This document shows positions 7,828 to 15,867 of a DNA stretch of 64,000 bases, piece after piece. Source of the DNA: CAMDPA01 sp964574325. GTDB taxonomy: Bacteria; Pseudomonadota; Alphaproteobacteria; Rhizobiales; Hyphomicrobiaceae. The stretch lies in NCBI GenBank assembly GCA_964574325.1, contig CAZNMY010000008.1:1-64000 (forward strand), read 5' to 3'. A model generated the notes under the pieces. That model was not told the DNA's origin. It did not search any database and worked only from the letters and a program-made list of their open reading frames with translations. The position numbers and the translations under genes were made by a program. Within the stretch, counting starts at the first letter, position 1; each line of letters opens with the position of its first letter.

Positions 7828-9027
7828 ATGCACGTCCTGGACATGAGACGGATACTGGCCGCGGCAGTGATGCTCGCCTCGTCGGCTGCGGCGAATGGCC
7901 AGGCGTACGCGCAATTGCAACCCTGCAAAGCCGAAGATCTGTTCGCAGTGGTCGATCGCACGGGGCAGCGGCTGCGTGAGATCAACGCGGCCGGCCAGCC
8001 CCGGCTGCGCGCCAAGCTGCAGGAATTGGCCCAGAAGAACGGCTGGGCCGACGGCGACATCGAGACGAAGGGACAGGCCGCGATCGAGGATGATGTGATC
8101 CGCGGCCTGGATTCGCGGGCAGCCGAGTTGCTCGGAGACATCGACCGGCTCGCGGATGTCCAGCCCGACGACACCACGATCTGCCAACGCCTCGACGAGG
8201 CTCGGACGAAGTCGGCGCAACTGGTCGAAGTCACCCAGCAGCGCTCGACGCATGCGCTGGCCCGAATTGATCTAGCCCTGAAACCAGCGTCCGAGGCGAC
8301 GCCGCCGCCTGCGCCATCCGCGGCGGGGCAGACGACGGCAGCCGACGCCTCGTCACGCCCGGTTGCGCCACCGCCGCGGCCGAAGGCCGGGCCGGCTCCG
8401 TCGTGGGACACCAGGACCGTCGAATCCAGGCCGGCAGTACCAAGGGGCGCCGATCCGCGCACTGCAGATGCCCGGACGGTCCGAGATCATACGCCCGCCC
8501 CTGCCCCTCTCGAAGCGCTGCCACCGCCGCCTGATCCAGGAGCACTCGGTTATTCGCCCGATGAGATCAACGCAGCCGGACGCGGCGTGTTCGGCTCGAT
8601 TTCCGCAGGGCTCGCCAGCGTCATCGACTATGCGTTCCAGCGATACGGCCGCCCAACGGGCTACATCCTCGGCGACGAAGGCGGCGGAGCATTCTTCGCC
8701 GGGCTCCGCTACGGACAGGGCCGTCTCGTCACCAAATCCCAGGGCGAGCGGCGCGTCTATTGGCAGGGACCGTCTGCCGGGTTCGATTTCGGCGTGGCGG
8801 GCTCGCAGGTGATGTTCCTCGTCTACAGCCTCGAAGACCAGGAACAGATGTTCCAGCGCTTCACCGGCGTCGACGGCTCGGCCTATCTCGTCGGTGGCGT
8901 CGGAATTACGTTCATGAAGCGCGGCAAGGTGATCCTCGCGCCGATCCGCACGGGCCTAGGCTTCCGGGTGGGCGCCAATCTCGGCTATCTCAAGTTCACG
9001 CCGAACCCCAGTCTCAATCCGTTCTGA
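7828..9027 (+). CDS. EipA/DUF1134-family exported envelope protein with long N-terminal extension
   Basis: The 399-residue protein begins with a signal peptide (MHVLDMRRILAAAVMLASSA, ending near AYAQ at about residue 30). Residues 31-150 are a helical, charged region with two cysteines. Residues 150-245 are Pro/Ala-rich and probably disordered. The C-terminal 150 residues form the DUF1134 domain (GSISAGLASVIDYAFQRYG, GYILGDEGGGAFF, GFRVGANLGYLKF). DUF1134 includes Brucella EipA, a periplasmic protein needed for envelope integrity, which is about half this length. The ATG at 7828 follows a GGAG. Periplasmic location and an envelope role are inferred from the family; the extension has no recognised fold. 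Confidence 0.85.
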   Translation: MHVLDMRRILAAAVMLASSAAANGQAYAQLQPCKAEDLFAVVDRTGQRLREINAAGQPRLRAKLQELAQKNGWADGDIETKGQAAIEDDVIRGLDSRAAELLGDIDRLADVQPDDTTICQRLDEARTKSAQLVEVTQQRSTHALARIDLALKPASEATPPPAPSAAGQTTAADASSRPVAPPPRPKAGPAPSWDTRTVESRPAVPRGADPRTADARTVRDHTPAPAPLEALPPPPDPGALGYSPDEINAAGRGVFGSISAGLASVIDYAFQRYGRPTGYILGDEGGGAFFAGLRYGQGRLVTKSQGERRVYWQGPSAGFDFGVAGSQVMFLVYSLEDQEQMFQRFTGVDGSAYLVGGVGITFMKRGKVILAPIRTGLGFRVGANLGYLKFTPNPSLNPF

Positions 9028-9136
9028 AGGTGCATCTGAGCAATGGCCCTGGCGGCACCGGCAGTTTCCCGGTGGCGCTCGTGCGTGTCGTTCTGAGACG
9101 GGTAGGTGCGTCGCCGCACTGGTGCACCGAGCGCTT

Positions 9137-9661
9137 CTACCAGGGGATCAGCGCGAGGCCATAGCCCGGCGCGAGGAATACGCCGGCCCAGATGATGGAC
9201 GAGAGCACGCTGGCGAGCACGAACGACAGCCAAGGCATATCCATCATGCCAGCGACGACCGGGACGAACGGCCGCAAGGCCCCGACGAACTTGCCCACGA
9301 TGATGCTCCAGAATCCGTAGCGCTCGAACATCGCACGGGCCTTCGGCAACAGTCCCGGCATGCGCGAGAACGGCCAGATCGAGGCGGCGTTGTCCTTGAA
9401 GTGGCGGCCGGCGAGATACGAGATCATGTCGCCGATGGCGGCCCCGCACGCGCCTGCCAGCCATACCTCGGTGAAGCTGCCCCCCGCCGCACTGTGCAGG
9501 CCGCCGATCCCGAGGAAGAGTATCGTCGATGGTACGAACAGCGAAACGAAGGCGATGCTCTCGGCAAAGCCCAGAGCGAACACGATATAGGGGGTCCAGG
9601 CCACGTGCTCGCGGACGAAGGCCAGCGTTCCGTCCCAGATCGGCTGCAACCACTCTGTCAT
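9137..9661 (-). CDS. DedA-family membrane protein
   Basis: The 174-residue inner-membrane protein shows the DedA/SNARE-associated core: ESIAFVSLFVPSTILF, the Gly-rich GACGAAIGDMISYLAGR, and FVGALRPFVPVVAGMMDM with the conserved Arg and Pro of the family. DedA proteins are now linked to flipping of undecaprenyl phosphate or phospholipids across the membrane. It is a monocistronic gene ending close to the 3' end of the EipA gene (convergent). A GGAGG-like ribosome binding site precedes the ATG at 9661. Confidence 0.88.
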   Translation of the reverse strand: MTEWLQPIWDGTLAFVREHVAWTPYIVFALGFAESIAFVSLFVPSTILFLGIGGLHSAAGGSFTEVWLAGACGAAIGDMISYLAGRHFKDNAASIWPFSRMPGLLPKARAMFERYGFWSIIVGKFVGALRPFVPVVAGMMDMPWLSFVLASVLSSIIWAGVFLAPGYGLALIPW

Positions 9662-9991
9662 GAATCTCGCCTAGGAGGGGGAAGGACGCGCCGAGTTTCG
9701 GGTTGCGCCGAGGGCACCGCTTCAATAAACGGACGCCATCGATATCGCGACCAGATTGCAGAGCCGTGTCCACAGAACTCACGATCACGTGTCTCAGCCT
9801 GTGACACACCGGCTTCCGAAGGAGCCGGCTGGTGCCCACCCTTCGGTTCGCTGACTGCGAACGAGCGGTGTTGTCAGAAGCAGGTGACAGGTGAGAGACT
9901 GTTTCTCTGCTTCGTGCTGTCCGCGTCTGCCAGATGGCGGGCAGCATCGTAGCGCTTCAGCCGACCGCACCTTGAAGGAAGCCATACTCCC
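9662..9991. other. Intergenic region between dedA and btaA
   Basis: This 330-bp divergent region must carry the promoters of dedA and btaAB. I see a hairpin with arms CCGGCT and AGCCGG at 9809-9828 and an interrupted repeat GTGTC...GACAC at 9790-9808. No open frame with coding character and no clear riboswitch is visible. Confidence 0.4.
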
Positions 9992-11263
9992 ATGATCCCA
10001 TCGGCAGATCGCATGACGAAAACGGGTGGCGAAGCCGGCAAATTCCAGCGCCTCAAACAGGCCGTGCACCGGCACAAGGCGATCAGCGGTCGCGGGCTGC
10101 AGGAGCGGTTGTTCACGCTGGTGTTTTCCGGCTTGGTCTATCCCCAGATCTGGGAAGATCCGGTCATCGACCTCGAGGCGCTGCAACTCGAAGCGGGCAA
10201 TCACCTCGTCGGTATCGCCTCGGGCGGCTGCAACGTGTTGAGCTATCTCGTGGCGGCCCCTGTGCGCGTCACGGCGATCGATCTCAACCCCGCCCACATC
10301 GCGCTCAACAAATTGAAGCGCGCCGCCGTCGAGCATCTGCCGGACTATCAGGTTTTCCACCGCTTCTTCGCGGAAGCCGACGCCAAGGACAACGTCGAGG
10401 CGTATCGTCGGTGGATCCGCCCGCACCTGGACGAGACGTCGCGGAAATACTGGGATTCGCGCAACGCCATCGGCCGTCGCCGGATCGGATACTTCGGCTC
10501 GAACCTCTATCGGCACGGCCTGCTGGGCAAGTTCATCAGCGCCGGGCACCTGCTGGCACGCGCCCACGGGCGCAACCCCCGCAAGATCCTGTCGGCCAAG
10601 TCCCTGGCCGAGCAGCGGCAGATTTTCGAGGCGGAGCTCGCTCCCCTGTTCGACAAGAAGCATATCCGCTGGCTGTGCGAGCGGCCTTCTGCACTGTTCG
10701 GCCTGGGTATTCCGCCGGCGCAGTTCGAGGCCCTCAAGGGCAACGAACGGCACATGTCGAGCGTGCTGCACAAGCGGCTCGAGCGGCTCGCCTGCGATTT
10801 CGACCTCGCCGACAACTATTTCGCCTGGCAGGCATTCGGCCGGCGTTATTCGACGGGGGGATCGGGTCCGCTGCCGCCGTATCTTCAGCGGGAGAACTTC
10901 GACACGCTGAAGAGCCGCATCGGCAGCCTCGACGTGCAGCACCGCTCGTTCACCGAGTTCCTCGCCGAGCAGAAGCCCGGTTCCGTGGACGGCTTCGTCC
11001 TGCTGGATGCCCAGGATTGGATGACCGACGAGCAACTGACGCAGCTCTGGCGCGAGATCGATCGCGCCGCGAGCCCCGGTGCGCGGGTCATCTTTCGTAC
11101 GGCAGGGGAGGAGACGATCCTTCCCGGTCGCATCCCCGACGAGATCCTCTCCCGCTTCGACTACGATGAAGCCCGCTGCAAGGCCTGGACGGCACGCGAC
11201 CGCTCCTCGATCTACGGCGGCTTCCACCTCTACACGTTGCGGAAAGCGGCAGCGTCGGCGTGA
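9992..11263 (+). CDS. btaA: SAM:diacylglycerol 3-amino-3-carboxypropyltransferase
   Basis: BtaA joins the aminocarboxypropyl group of SAM to diacylglycerol, giving diacylglyceryl-homoserine, the first step to the betaine lipid DGTS. The 423-residue protein matches the DUF3419 family: RLFTLVFSGLVYPQIWEDP near the N-terminus, the SAM-binding strand IASGGCNVLSYL, VTAIDLNPAHIAL, and YGGFHLY at the end. An alternative start is the ATG at 10013. The GTG start of btaB overlaps its stop by 4 bp, so the pair is translationally coupled. In rhizobia the pair is induced by phosphate limitation to replace phospholipids; no convincing Pho box was found here. Confidence 0.93.
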   Translation: MIPSADRMTKTGGEAGKFQRLKQAVHRHKAISGRGLQERLFTLVFSGLVYPQIWEDPVIDLEALQLEAGNHLVGIASGGCNVLSYLVAAPVRVTAIDLNPAHIALNKLKRAAVEHLPDYQVFHRFFAEADAKDNVEAYRRWIRPHLDETSRKYWDSRNAIGRRRIGYFGSNLYRHGLLGKFISAGHLLARAHGRNPRKILSAKSLAEQRQIFEAELAPLFDKKHIRWLCERPSALFGLGIPPAQFEALKGNERHMSSVLHKRLERLACDFDLADNYFAWQAFGRRYSTGGSGPLPPYLQRENFDTLKSRIGSLDVQHRSFTEFLAEQKPGSVDGFVLLDAQDWMTDEQLTQLWREIDRAASPGARVIFRTAGEETILPGRIPDEILSRFDYDEARCKAWTARDRSSIYGGFHLYTLRKAAASA

Positions 11264-11907
11264 GCGAGGGCGATCATCGCGCGCACATGGACGGGATCTA
11301 CCGCTATCAGCGGTACATCTATGACGCCACGCGCAAGTATTATCTGCTGGGCCGCGACCGGTTGCTCGATGAGCTCCAGCCGCCTCCGGGGGGCACGATC
11401 CTCGAGATCGGTTGCGGAACCGGCCGCAACCTGATTCTGGCGGCGCGCCGTTATCCCCAGGCGCGCCTCTACGGCTTCGACATCTCGAGCGAGATGCTGA
11501 AGACGGCGCGGGCTTCGATCGCGCGCGCCGGCCTCTCCGACCGCATCACGGTTGCGGAAGGGGATGCAACCAGTTTCGACGCGCAGGCCCTGTTCGGGCG
11601 GGCGCAGTTCGATCGCGTTTTCGTGTCCTATGCCTTCTCGATGATCCCGCCGTGGCGGCAGTCCCTTGCCCCAGCGCTGGGCGCGGTGGCCCCCGCCGGC
11701 AGGCTCCACGTGGTGGATTTCGGCCAGTTCGAGGGGTGGCCCGGCGTCATCAAGGCCGGAATGTTCGGATGGCTCGCGAAGTTCACGGTGTACCCGCGCG
11801 CAGATCTCGAACAGGCATTGCGGGAAACAGCCGCCGCTGCCGGGGCCGAGTGCCGTTTCACTCGGCTCTACCGCGGATACTCGGACTATGCCGTGCTGAC
11901 GAAATAG
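11260..11907 (+). CDS. btaB: Diacylglyceryl-homoserine N-methyltransferase
   Basis: BtaB adds three methyl groups from SAM to diacylglyceryl-homoserine to give the zwitterionic lipid DGTS. The 215-residue protein starts with YRYQRYIYDATRKYYLLGRD, typical of BtaB, and has the SAM motif EIGCGTGRN at 49-57 and a post-motif GFDISSEML. The GTG start at 11260 overlaps the btaA stop (GTGA). No other methyltransferase is nearby. Acts at the cytoplasmic face of the inner membrane. Confidence 0.92.
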   Translation: MSEGDHRAHMDGIYRYQRYIYDATRKYYLLGRDRLLDELQPPPGGTILEIGCGTGRNLILAARRYPQARLYGFDISSEMLKTARASIARAGLSDRITVAEGDATSFDAQALFGRAQFDRVFVSYAFSMIPPWRQSLAPALGAVAPAGRLHVVDFGQFEGWPGVIKAGMFGWLAKFTVYPRADLEQALRETAAAAGAECRFTRLYRGYSDYAVLTK

Positions 11908-11930
11908 CGCGAATTGGGAATGTCGCGCGA

Positions 11931-12878
11931 CTACCCCTCGGCAAGCCTCTGCATGGCGCGTTCCCAGTACGTCAGGTCGAGGTAGGTGGCCGCGATCAGG
12001 GCATCCCCGCCTTCTACTTCCTGCCGCAGCGCCAGCACGTTCCCGAATCCCTCGGCGTCGAGACGGGCGTCGGTATTGAAGCCGAATCCGGGCTCGATCA
12101 TCAGGTCGTAGCTGCGGGTGGCGAGGCCCCGGGACAACCGCCGTTTCTCCATCAGCATCGCGATGGCCTCGTCACGGTGCGACGTGTCGAGCACCCATCG
12201 GAGCGATTGAACATAGCCCGCGAGATAGCCTTCGAGCTGTTCCGGATTGGCGGTCGCCCAAGCTCGCAGCACGAAGGCGCCTCCGGCCTGATAGGGACCG
12301 AGCAGGTCGATCGTGCGACCGAGGCTCGTCATGCCGGCTTCGATCGCCTGGGCCGAGAACGGCAGGTTCATGATGGCGATCGCGTTGTCGCCGCCCTTCA
12401 GCATGGCCTCGAGCCGGAAAGGGCCGGCGCCTACGGCGTTGATGCGATAGGAGCCTTCCACCAGACCGTGGCGCGCGAGGATCTTCTTCGCCTGGAGAGC
12501 GTAGGCGGTGTTGGGAGCATCGGTGACCAGTGCCTTTCCGCGAATGCCCTCGTACGAGGAAATGCCACGGCCGACGATGACCTCGTTGGTCCCGCCGTCT
12601 CCACCGCTGACGATAACGACATCGACCCTGGCCTGCTCGACCATCGCGATGGCGTTGTCGACGGCGGCATGGACGACCTGGAAGTTCCCGGCCGCGAGCC
12701 CTTCACGCTGGGCTTTGGAATTCTCGGTGAACTCCAGTTCCAGGGCCACGCCGTGCCGGGCGAAAAAGCCTTTCTCGATGCCGACGAAGAACGGCAGCGA
12801 CCGCGCGGTCGGAAAGGTATTGACGCGAAGCGGCGTCAGACCGGCTGCTTGAGTGTTCTGGGACGGGAGGGCGACCAC
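11931..12878 (-). CDS. ABC transporter substrate-binding protein, NMT1/THI5-like, lacking a signal peptide
   Basis: The 315-residue protein has the periplasmic binding fold of nitrate/sulfonate/pyrimidine-precursor binders: LPFFVGIEKGFFARHGVAL near the N-terminus, then the hinge segments NFQVVHAAVDNAIAM and GKALVTDAPNTAYAL. The only start in this frame is a GTG at 12878, with a stop five codons upstream, so the protein begins MVALPSQNTQAAG and has no signal peptide, though NTQAAG looks like the end of one. Either the 5' end has been lost or the protein is cytoplasmic. There is no ATPase or permease gene beside it. Confidence 0.75.
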   Translation of the reverse strand: MVALPSQNTQAAGLTPLRVNTFPTARSLPFFVGIEKGFFARHGVALELEFTENSKAQREGLAAGNFQVVHAAVDNAIAMVEQARVDVVIVSGGDGGTNEVIVGRGISSYEGIRGKALVTDAPNTAYALQAKKILARHGLVEGSYRINAVGAGPFRLEAMLKGGDNAIAIMNLPFSAQAIEAGMTSLGRTIDLLGPYQAGGAFVLRAWATANPEQLEGYLAGYVQSLRWVLDTSHRDEAIAMLMEKRRLSRGLATRSYDLMIEPGFGFNTDARLDAEGFGNVLALRQEVEGGDALIAATYLDLTYWERAMQRLAEG

Positions 12879-13126
12879 GGTGACGGATGCTCACGGTTTC
12901 GGCGGGTGCGGCGGAAACGCGGGGCGCGGGTGCGGTTCGGCCGGTGCCGACTGTCGTCTCGGCCATGCCGAAGGTCAATGCCTGAGCTGCATGCCTGAGC
13001 TGTTGCCAGAGCCGTGTCCAGAGCCCCGCCTGCGAATGCGGCCGATCGAGCAAGGTCCCAATTCCAAGACGCCCCCAGCCCGGAGTAAGGTATGCCGCGA
13101 GCGTCCCCCGCTGTTCGGAGCCCACT

Positions 13127-13966
13127 ATGCCGCTGCCTCTGGCCCCCCTGCTCCTCGCACACGGCGCGGCGATCCCGGCAATCGGGTTCGGCACGTCGAG
13201 CATTCCGACGCGCTGCGGGCCGCTCGTCGCGGAAGCGCTGAGGCTCGGTTACCGGCACATCGACACGGCCCAGAAGTATGGCACCGAGAAAGGCGTCGGG
13301 GAGGGCATTCGCGCCTCCGGCATCGCGCGTGGCGACATCTTCCTGACGACCAAGGTCAGCCACGAGTATCTGCGCGGCGACGATTTCGAGCGGGCGGCCG
13401 AGGGCTGCCTGCGTGAACTCGGCGTCGACGACGTCGACCTGTTGCTCGTCCATTGGCCCAATGCGGCGATCCCGCTGGCCGAGACGATGGCTGCGCTCGG
13501 CAAGGTGAAACGGCGCGGTTTGACGAAGCACGTGGGTGTCGCCAATTTCAATCTCGCCATGCTCGATCAGGCGATCGCGCTGTGTACCGAGCCGATCGTC
13601 AATCTCCAGACCGAGTTTCACCCCTACATCGATCCGGTGAAGGTGCACGCGGGCTGCGTCGCGCGGGGGATCGTGTTGACGGGATACTGCCCGCTGGGGC
13701 GAGGCCGGTTGCTCGACGATCCCGTTCTCGCCGAGATCGGACGGAACAAAGGGAAGACGGCCGCGCAGATCGCGTTGCGCTGGCAGATCCAGCACAAGGG
13801 ATGTGCGCCGCTGCCGCGATCGTCCAACCCGGGCCGTATCGCGGAAAACCTCGCGGTGTTCGATTTCACGCTCGACACGAACGAGATGCGACGGATTTCC
13901 GCGCTGAAAAGGCCGGGCGCGAAAATCGCCGATCCCGTGGGCCGCGCGCCGGTGTGGGACGATTGA
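13127..13966 (+). CDS. Aldo/keto reductase (second copy)
   Basis: The 279-residue TIM-barrel oxidoreductase keeps the tetrad Asp46 (HIDTAQKY), Tyr51, Lys76 (LTTKVSHE) and His109 (LLLVHWPN), and the NADPH segment LPRSSNPGRI. It belongs to the same family as the reductase at 6860 but by eye shares well under half its residues, so it is not a recent duplicate. It is a single gene reading away from the divergent binding-protein gene. Substrate unknown. Confidence 0.9.
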   Translation: MPLPLAPLLLAHGAAIPAIGFGTSSIPTRCGPLVAEALRLGYRHIDTAQKYGTEKGVGEGIRASGIARGDIFLTTKVSHEYLRGDDFERAAEGCLRELGVDDVDLLLVHWPNAAIPLAETMAALGKVKRRGLTKHVGVANFNLAMLDQAIALCTEPIVNLQTEFHPYIDPVKVHAGCVARGIVLTGYCPLGRGRLLDDPVLAEIGRNKGKTAAQIALRWQIQHKGCAPLPRSSNPGRIAENLAVFDFTLDTNEMRRISALKRPGAKIADPVGRAPVWDD

Positions 13967-14109
13967 CGCCTTTGCAGCCTCAGACGCCATGTGGTTGCCT
14001 GGCGCCTCATCTTCGGCTTGAAGTTCCTATATCCATGCGCCTCGGTCGGCCGATCCGAAGGTGTGGTCTGAGCGGCGATCTGCATAGCCGATCTGCATCG
14101 AAGCAGTTC

Positions 14110-14195
14110 GTCATCACCCGGTTCAGCCCGGTGATCCACGACACCGTGCGTTTCGTCGAGGAGTCGTGGATCCCGCCCTTCGGCGGGATGACGAC
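14110..14195. repeat. Paired inverted repeat with internal hairpins (REP-like)
   Basis: Two 33-bp arms (14110-14142 and 14163-14195) face each other. Both begin or end with GTCATC/GATGAC and GATCCACGAC/GTCGTGGATC, and each holds its own small hairpin (CCCGG-TTCA-GCCCGG and CCCGCC-CTTC-GGCGGG). It fills much of the 340-bp gap between the aldo/keto reductase and phosphatase genes. The GTCATCCCGCC...GGATCCACGAC type is a common extragenic repeat of alphaproteobacterial genomes. Confidence 0.7.
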
Positions 14196-14306
14196 GGTCA
14201 TGGTGGCGGGTGGTTGCATCGAAGGCACTGAACCGCGAACGAACGAAAAACGGCTCGGGATGCCGTGCGTATAAATCGTCGGTTGTCTGCTGAACGGAGA
14301 ATAACG

Positions 14307-14858
14307 ATGCACGAAGGGCCGAAACTCTATTGGGTGGATACGCCGTTCGACCGTCGGCTTGCCGTGTCGGCCAGACCCGGCGGGTGGGAAGAACTCACGG
14401 AGAGCGCCGCTGGTTGGCGCACGGCAGGTGTCGACGTCGTCGTCAGCATGCTGGAGCGCGAGGAGGCCGAGGATATGGGCCTCGCCGATCAGGCTCAAAT
14501 CTGTCGTGCCGCGGGGTTGCACTACATCGATTGTCCCGTTCCCGATCACGGCACGCCCGAGGACGAGGGCGCCGTGCTCGCCGCGGTCGATGAAGCGCTG
14601 GTGCATCTGAACCAGGGCAAGCGGGTCGCAGCGCACTGCTTCGCGGGGATCGGCCGCTCGCCTCTGTTCGTGGCCTGCGTGCTCGTCCGCCACGGGGTTC
14701 CCGTCGACGTCGCGTGGAACCGTCTGATCGCAGCGCGCGGTTTACGCTTGCCCGATACATCGGCGCAGCAACGGTGGGTCTCGACTTTCGCCAGGGCTTC
14801 GGGTCGCCGTCGTCGTGACGCGACGAATGAAACAGGGGGTGCAATGCAGTATCGATAG
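14307..14858 (+). CDS. Dual-specificity/tyrosine phosphatase-like protein
   Basis: The 183-residue protein carries the cysteine phosphatase P-loop HCFAGIGRS at residues 110-118 (nucleophile Cys111, Arg117) and an upstream PVPDHG with Asp80 as the likely general acid. The overall length and the short N-terminus (LYWVDTPFDRRLAVSARP) match small bacterial proteins of the dual-specificity phosphatase superfamily. It should remove phosphate from Tyr/Ser residues or from a small phosphorylated molecule in the cytoplasm. The start at 14307 is preferred to an upstream ATG at 14265. It stands alone, so no partner kinase is visible. Confidence 0.82.
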   Translation: MHEGPKLYWVDTPFDRRLAVSARPGGWEELTESAAGWRTAGVDVVVSMLEREEAEDMGLADQAQICRAAGLHYIDCPVPDHGTPEDEGAVLAAVDEALVHLNQGKRVAAHCFAGIGRSPLFVACVLVRHGVPVDVAWNRLIAARGLRLPDTSAQQRWVSTFARASGRRRRDATNETGGAMQYR

Positions 14859-15003
14859 TTGCGCGAGAATGCCTGTAATTCCGCCGGATTGCCGCTGGAA
14901 TTGGAAGGAATCGCTCGTTACCGTCCAACTGGTTGCCGCCCGTGCTGGCAACCAGTGCAACCTACCAAGCGGGTCTGACCAGGGTCTCGAGGAGAAACTG
15001 CCG

Positions 15004-15282
15004 ATGTCTTCTATGGATCGCCGTTCATTACTGACCGCCATGCTCGGTGCCTGCGTGGCGGCCGGCGCAGTCGGTGCTGCCGCGAGCAGCGCCATGGCCC
15101 TGCCGCTGGCACCGCCCGGCAAGCGGGAAGCCGATACGGCCGAAGCGACCCCCGAGGCGGGCGGACCGGCAGCCGGCGAAGCCACCGTCCACAACGCCCA
15201 GTACTTCGTCGTTCGCCGGCGTCCGCGCCGCCGCTGGGTCTGGCGCCCGATCCGCCGCCGTCGCCGCGTCTATTTCTACTGA
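15004..15282 (+). CDS. Small Arg-rich protein with twin-arginine signal
   Basis: The 92-residue protein begins MSSMDRRSLLTAMLGACVAA, a Tat-type signal (DRRSLL) with a hydrophobic core and a possible cleavage after SSAMA (residue 32). The mature part is an acidic/Pro stretch followed by an extremely basic tail (VVRRRPRRRWVWRPIRRRRR, then VYFY). GAGGAG lies 8 bp before the ATG. Similar short proteins in Hyphomicrobiales are sometimes labelled protamine-like, but no function is known. A role in binding acidic envelope polymers is only a guess. Confidence 0.7.
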   Translation: MSSMDRRSLLTAMLGACVAAGAVGAAASSAMALPLAPPGKREADTAEATPEAGGPAAGEATVHNAQYFVVRRRPRRRWVWRPIRRRRRVYFY

Positions 15283-15392
15283 GGTGATCTGATCCCCTCG
15301 GATGAACAACGTCCCGGCCCGCTTGCGTCACCGCAGGCGGGCCGGGCTCGTATTGCGCAAGAGCCGGCCCGGATGCCGCGTGCCGATCGTCG

Positions 15393-15737
15393 TCAGTGAA
15401 GCTGCAGGAACCGGGCCTGATAAGCGCCGCGGGTTCGCTTGGAAAACAACTCCTTCACCTGCGGATGGCGGATCGGAGTACCGGTTTCGTCGGCCCGCAG
15501 ATTCTGCTCGGAGACATAGGCGATGTATTCGGTCTCGGAGTTCTCGGCCAGCAGATGATAGTAGGGCTGATCCTTGCGGGGACGGCGATCCTCGGGGATG
15601 GAGAGCCACCACTCCTCGGTATTGGCGAACACGGGATCGACATCGAAGATCACGCCGCGAAAAGCATGGATCCGATGTTTGACGATCTGGCCGATCTTGA
15701 ACTTGGCCTTCGGTATCTTCGGTGTTTTACGACGCAT
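15393..15737 (-). CDS. hspQ: Heat shock protein HspQ / hemimethylated-DNA-binding YccV-like protein
   Basis: HspQ in enterobacteria enhances Lon protease and is a Lon substrate; the fold also binds hemimethylated DNA. The 114-residue protein has the family core FKIGQIVKHRIHAFRGVIFD, then WWLSIPEDRRPRKDQPYYHL and EYIAYVSEQNL. It is alone on its strand between the Tat-signal gene (convergent) and the lyase gene upstream. Its presence together with ccrM is interesting but the DNA-binding role is not established here. Confidence 0.9.
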   Translation of the reverse strand: MRRKTPKIPKAKFKIGQIVKHRIHAFRGVIFDVDPVFANTEEWWLSIPEDRRPRKDQPYYHLLAENSETEYIAYVSEQNLRADETGTPIRHPQVKELFSKRTRGAYQARFLQLH

Positions 15738-15867
15738 GGGGTACGACGGACTCGTTGACTTTTCAGGCTTGTCACAAGGCTAGCACGCTCCCCGTCGCCG
15801 TGCACGCCGGCTCTGTCGTGAAAATGGCAATGTGCTCGAGGGTGCGGCATCGCGGCCATATCGTCGG

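Noticed and set aside
9880..9905. Possible Pho box (TTGTCAG...TGACAG) before btaA
   Set aside because: Only one half fits the PhoB consensus and the spacing of the second half is wrong; phosphate control would need experimental evidence.
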